From Xiphophorus maculatus (lineage: Eukaryota; Chordata; Actinopteri; Cyprinodontiformes; Poeciliidae), in assembly GCF_002775205.1 (NCBI RefSeq), contig NC_036454.1, forward strand, positions 11,366,882 through 11,430,881: 64,000 nt of DNA, written 5' to 3'. The notes beneath the pieces are model-generated. The model saw only the letters and a program-made list of their open reading frames with translations, was not told where the DNA came from and did no database searches. Shown piece after piece: positions 59,120 through 64,000 of the stretch. How positions within the stretch are numbered: the first letter of the stretch is position 1; every line of letters begins with the position of its first letter. A program made the position numbers and the translations under genes.

Positions 59120-62051
59120 TCACAACTTCAGACTCTCAATGTGCTTCTCTACTTCCAGGATCATCTCGCTCCGGCTTTTCCTGATGTCCAGCGTGAGCAC
59201 GTTTTCCTCGTCTGACGGAGGCTCCAAAATATCAAACTGGGAGCGCAGCAGATCTGCCTTCATGTAATGTCCCTGTCGGGCCACCATCCTCTGGTGAATG
59301 AGATCGTAGTCGCCATGCAGGTAGAGGAAGAAGACCTCTGGAGAGGAGGGAAGTGAGGCGCTACTGGTTGGTGCCACCACCGTGGAGCCGTGGAGGAGAA
59401 TCTGCCGGTAGAGGCGCTTCAGAGCTGAACACGCTAAAAGAGCATCTGAGCCTGAAGACCTTTCTCTGTGATGGGAAAACATGAACATACATTTAAATAT
59501 TGAGATGTCAGAAATGTTCCCTGACATACTACATGGTTATTAATATTTTTAAAGTGAGGAATTAACTAAAATGTCAAAGTTTACTTTGGTCACAAAGCAA
59601 TGGAGAAAAAAGAGCAGCACAACGATGAGCAGGCAGTGTAAAAAAAAAAAAAAAAGACATATGGATGCTGAGGAGAAGCCGTCTTTGATGTCACCGGAGG
59701 CATTTTAACATCTTCACTTCTTCTCCTCACCCTCTCTCTCTAAATCTGCTTTTACTCCCCCAAACTCCCTTCCCAGTCGCTGCGGTTTTCAGCTTAATTT
59801 TCAAACCCATTTTTGATATTTTTTGATCTTTCTGAACAATTTTATGCCTGCTTCTTCCTACCTCGCTGCTATGCTTTTGAGATTTGTAAAACTGAATCTG
59901 GTTTGCTTCCATCAGTTGAAATATCAAGTATTTCATTGCTGCATACAATAGTGGAAAGAGTCTAAAAGTAAAGGATGCAGTTAGATTTGATCTAAATTAT
60001 GTTAGTATTAGCACGGGTGTGAGCCGATGTAATAAAAATAATATTTGTGAGTCTCTGTATGGCACTGGTTCTCACCTCTCAATGACTTCATGTAGTCTGA
60101 GAAGCCAAGGAAATCTGTCCTGAAAGACAAGAAATAATAAATTACGATGTTTTCAGTTCAATGCCGTAGACGCTGAGGTGATCTGAAGACAATATAAAAC
60201 CTAAACATATTTTAAGAAAAAATGGGTTAGTTATTTTATGTAATTAGGTCAGATATTAGGTAAAAAGTCTGAGAACTTTTCCAGTGCCAGACAGATTTTT
60301 TTGTATGCAAATTGAAAACAAGTATGATTCCTTTGAGAACTAACGAATACAGACTTAACTAATGTAAAGTCTGTATTTGTAAAGCAACAGAAATCTCAAT
60401 ACACTAAGGGCTCATTTTAAGACACTCAACACATAAACTTGTTTAGGTGATGTTAGTAAAACTCAAACAAACAAATCAGGCAGAGACAGTGAGATCAATG
60501 AGCTCCATAACAGAGTCTCACACCTTTAGGTCCTGGCTTCAACTCATTTTGTTTATACCGGCCTCATTCTGCCAACTAACACCAGAATGAAAGGCTTGTT
60601 GTCCCTAAAGCCTGACAGTAATCCTTTATTTACATTTCTGCTTCGCTCCATCATTTAATCTCAATCTGCCAACTGTTGACTGTCACTGAATGATGGCGGC
60701 AAGTGTTGGACAGAGGTATTCCTCCTCAACTTTCTGAGTAAACCTCTGCGTGGGAGGTTATTGTCTGTCACCAAACAGCAAAATGGCACCAAATGCTGCC
60801 AGATTTTTTTTGCCAGGAAGGAAAGAAGAACAGACACAAAGAAAAAAGGAGAAAATGACAGAAGGGGTGATGGAAGGAGACAATGGAGAGAGGATTCTTT
60901 CTTTCGACTCAAAGAAAGAATAAAGTATGTTAAGACTGTGGGGCGTTTCACTGAAGCAGAGAAGCAATGGAAATGGGGTGGTCGTTTTATGATGTCGTAT
61001 GAGTAGGGAAAATATATATAAATACTGGTTATAAGCCATAACAGCAATATTAATATCTGCAATTCGCTCAAATTTCTTAGAACGGTGCATCCCAAGTTTT
61101 ATAAAATGGGTATAAGTGTTTGGAAATACAAGTGTGATTCAGTTATCAATCCAGTTGTCAAGCTTTGTTTTGGTTTAGGAGAATAATTTAATCGTGAACT
61201 GAACTTTGGTAATAATTTACATGTAACTAAGGCTGACATGAAAACCTATAGGACATTGTTTGTGTAGAAACACTTGCATTTTAATTGTACAGTCCTGACA
61301 AAGCTACAGAGCTCCCCAATGTTTACAAAATCATAGTTTCTGTAACTGACGGGTGAAATAAAAAACGCACATAAACACATGTATGCAGACTCCTGGGCTG
61401 ACCTGGTCTGTGAGCGGTTCTCCACGAGCCATCTTCTCAATGTTCTCCTGCGGGTGGAAGTTATCGCCTTCATAGAAGGGCCAGCCAAGCTGAGGAGAAC
61501 CATGCATGACAAGGTCAGGATAAATGTCCTTCCATACAAACATAACGCCATCAGAGAGTTTTGTGTTTGGGTAGTGAGCCATCCAAGTTTTTACCTTTTC
61601 AGAAAGGAATGTCCCCAAACTGGTTCTGTTTTCCAAAAAACAAGAAAGAAAAACAGACAAAAATTAACTAAATTATTAAACTAATGTTCACAATAATTGC
61701 TGGAAATCAGACAGTGCAACGTTAATAAACCTAATTTCAGACTGGTGGAAAATACAGAAAAAAACCCCCATATCTTTCACTACGAAAGGTGAACTATACA
61801 CTGATCTCAAAATTAATTTTATGATCTTGGTTATCCAACTGAGTCATTCTGTTTTCAGAGTGGAGCGATTTGAAGTGAATGACAATGCCTCATAAAGGTT
61901 GGATTATTTATTAAATGTATCACTTGATAAGCTACTTTGTTACATTCATGTATCAAAAATCACAGATTTTTAAAAAAGAATAGTTAGTGACCACAATAAG
62001 AAGACATACGGACTTTCCACAACCCGAGACTCCCATTATGATGTAGATCAT
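59120..62051 (-). CDS. idnk: Gluconokinase (IDNK), five coding exons
   Basis: IDNK phosphorylates D-gluconate to 6-phosphogluconate with ATP, feeding the pentose phosphate pathway. Minus-strand exons: 62051-62014, 61625-61595, 61489-61403, 60119-60076 and 59465-59120. The product is about 181 residues (human 187). The P-loop is split by intron 1: MGVSGCGK then TSLG. GWPFYEGDNFHPQENIEKM carries the substrate-site block (human GWKFYDADDYHPEENRRKM), followed by PLTDQDRFPWL, LACSALKRLYRQIL, and a C-terminal EGH/SQFxxLEPP-type block (RQGHYMKADLLRSQFDILEP). Exon 2 is only 31 nt. The exon 1 donor that keeps frame is GGAAA|gtccgt, which is weak; the better-looking TCC|gtatgt four bases on would break the frame. 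The frame is open upstream of the ATG (G-V-T-D-K), so the true start could lie in an earlier exon. Confidence 0.88.
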
Positions 62052-62679
62052 CTTGTCTGTGACGCCCTGTGCTAAAACAAATGATACAAAAAATCAGATA
62101 TTGCATAATCAAGAGTTGAAGGTTACAGATCCTTCTAGCAACTAAAATAATTATACCATAGCTTTAAAATGAATGTCTTTTTTATTGAAGTAACATATTC
62201 TTACACTGAAAAAAATGAAAATGCAACCTAATATGTGTTGATTTAGTTAAAAGAAAAACACATTTAGCGAAATAGCTTTATACAAAATCAATGGTTCCTC
62301 AGTCATTGCTACACTTAGCTGCAAAATAAATGTAACTATTTTTAAGCTATATTTACCTTTTTCAAATTGCTCAGCTTGTCTAGAAAATGTCTAGTAAAAC
62401 CATGGTGTTATGTTGTGGTATAAATATGTAAAGCCACAAATGCCAATTTCAGGGTGTAACCAAATTTTATCTTGCCATTATCTACAGTAAACAGAATAAG
62501 TTAATAAAGTCTCAGAAGACCAATCTAATCAAGTCTCCATAACAACCATTACAATTCATCTACATGCCTGTTTTCATCGTATCACTGCACATATAGTTTG
62601 ATGAGTTTACTAAACTCTTGAGTTTTGGTGAACTGAGACCAATATAGAGCTTTTCTGCTGCCCACTTAAGGAGAGTTTA

Positions 62680-62860
62680 GCTTGAAACAAAGTCCAAATA
62701 TGTGGAAAATGATCTCAAACCCACTGTTATGTATGGTGGGGGATTTGGGGTGCTGTTTTGGTTTTAAAGGATCTTGTTAGAAGATCAATGTATCATGAAC
62801 TCTTTTAAATACTTTTGAATCCTAAATCATGTAGGATGAGGTTAGGACATGGAAGAATAA
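62680..62860 (+). mobile_element. Tc1-like transposase relic upstream of idnk exon 1
   Basis: 'aaacccactgttatgtatggtgggggatttggggtgctg' reads K-P-T-V-M-Y-G-G-G-F-G-V-L, matching the central block of Tc1-like transposases (KPSVKYGGGSVMVWG). Only this part survives. It lies in the idnk 5' intron or upstream region. Confidence 0.6.
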
Positions 62861-63149
62861 TATAGGACTGTCAGAGAGAAAAGAGTCCAAAGGTCCCTCA
62901 CTATTTCTTCTCCAGCCTTGTGAGATGTTACAAGACTAAGTGCTGTCCTGTTGTAAAAACTGCTGACAGAAGGGGCAGCTACCAGTAACTGCGCTGTAAA
63001 ACTCTCCTGCTTGTTAGCGTAGGATTATCTTACAATTTAATGCTGCCGAAATTAATCCAAGGCTTTTTCTGCATCTTTACCAGCGGTCCAAACAACTGCA
63101 CACTGTATACTGACTCACCGTTAGCCTACAGTGATTAAACAGGTGCCGT

Positions 63150-63420
63150 GTTTCCGTAGCTCCTGTCACAGCAGCAGCAAAACAATAAGCGGAGAAACCC
63201 TGCTGACAAAACGGCCCACTTTATTTGTTAGTGTCTGTAAAACTCTCTGAGAGGGAACAACGCCCCGGGGCGGCCGGGCAGCAGGGCTCAGCAGAGGCAA
63301 GGTAACCCAACGAACGCATTACTGCAGCTCCGAAAGCGCTTGGACCGTGGCCGCGACTTGTTTTGATACGTAATGACGCACGCCGCTTACGTTGACAATT
63401 TAAAGGTACAGGGTCCTCGA
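63150..63420 (-). promoter_or_regulatory. GC-rich idnk promoter / first exon region
   Basis: This is the only CpG-rich patch right of idnk (gccccggggcggccgggc at about 63262, ccgtggccgcgac near 63344, and CRE-like 'tacgtaatgacgc' at 63368). It stands about 1.2 kb upstream of the first coding exon on the minus strand, where a 5' UTR exon would be expected. No exon boundary could be fixed. Confidence 0.4.
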
Positions 63421-64000
63421 CTCGCGTAACAGCAAAATAAATAGGGACGTCTAAGCTGGCCTTGACGTCATTATTGCGGGCAATTTAGGGAGTTTGGACC
63501 AGAAAGGCTTAAAATAAAATAAAATGTATGAATATGTAAATGAAGTAATTGATCATTAATGTTATATTATTGTTTTATCCTATAAAATATATGTGATTGC
63601 ACGTAATTACAAAGAAATATATAATCACATTATATAAAGAGAGATATTTAGAATATTGTTTGGAAATCTGAATGCAGTTATCAGATTTTACTGCAGCGAA
63701 TTCACATTAATCTTCGCCATAAACAAAGTGATGGAGCTGAAATTTGATAGACACACATAGCGGAAGCAGGGTTAAACCAGACGGAGAGAGAGTGAGAGAG
63801 TGAGGGAGAGGAGAAAAGCCATCATCTCTCCTGGAGATCAATAAGCGGGCCACACAGAGAGCAGACGGATACAAGCCCTCTTGCCTCCCGCTCTGTCGCA
63901 TCCATCCATTCTCTTATCCATCCATCTATCCATTCATCCATCCATTCATCTCCAAGGGCGGTTCAAGGGGTGACGAGACCAGACGGACACATGTTATGCC
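63421..64000. other. Intergenic end of window with (CATC)n repeat
   Basis: No gene is seen. A purine-rich gaga tract (63783-63815) precedes an interrupted (CATC)n / (ATCC)n microsatellite at 63899-63952. In human the next gene beyond IDNK is FRMD3, but nothing of it is recognisable here. Confidence 0.5.

Noticed and set aside
60661-61095. 144- and 110-codon minus frames inside an idnk intron
   Set aside because: They overlap each other, have F/S/L-rich low-complexity composition and lie between proven idnk exons.

Overview
This 64-kb window is nuclear DNA from a bony fish, most likely a percomorph teleost. The evidence is AT-rich introns and intergenic DNA, GT-AG introns, long T-runs and microsatellites, decayed Tc1-like transposons and fish-type LINE fragments, and seven intron-containing vertebrate genes. 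The gene set and order (rmi1, hnrnpk, qng1, kif27, gkap1, a ubiquilin, idnk) match human 9q21.32 (RMI1-HNRNPK-C9orf64/QNG1-KIF27-GKAP1-UBQLN1-IDNK), so this is an old conserved synteny block. Exon models were built by hand from reading frame, splice sites and remembered family sequences. In every model the intron phases close and the length is close to the human protein.

Layout. 1-2.9 kb: intergenic with repeat relics. 2.9-11.6 kb (minus): rmi1, eight coding exons, subunit of the BLM-TOP3A dissolvasome. 11.6-12.4 kb: head-to-head promoter region with an ETS site and CCAAT boxes. 12.4-25.0 kb (plus): hnrnpk, three KH domains, with mir-7 in its last intron. 25.3-32.4 kb (plus): qng1, queuosine salvage glycosylase, with E2F, NRF1 and CCAAT motifs at its promoter. 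33.1-42.1 kb (plus): kif27, a kinesin-4 cilia gene with an RFX X-box just upstream. 43.3-48.7 kb (plus): gkap1. 49.6-54.9 kb (plus): a ubiquilin at the UBQLN1 position, conserved in its second STI1 region and UBA but diverged elsewhere. 54.9-59.1 kb: intergenic. 59.1-62.1 kb (minus): idnk, gluconokinase, with a promoter near 63.3 kb.

These are unrelated housekeeping and cell-biology genes: DNA repair, RNA binding, tRNA-modification salvage, cilia, kinase anchoring, proteostasis and sugar metabolism. They share a neighbourhood rather than a pathway. I see no operon-like or defence-like system, no CRISPR array, no tRNA or rRNA gene, and no retrovirus or LTR element that I can support.

The best leads are small-scale. 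(1) The first coding exon of qng1 ends in GGGAGT where a GTGAGT donor is expected. (2) A 56-bp near-perfect copy of the 3' end of a ubiquilin exon lies in an upstream intron of the same gene, stops exactly at the exon boundary and is flanked by two perfect hairpins. (3) Three introns use GC donors, including the one hosting mir-7. (4) rmi1 has eight coding exons where, from memory, the human coding sequence is a single exon.
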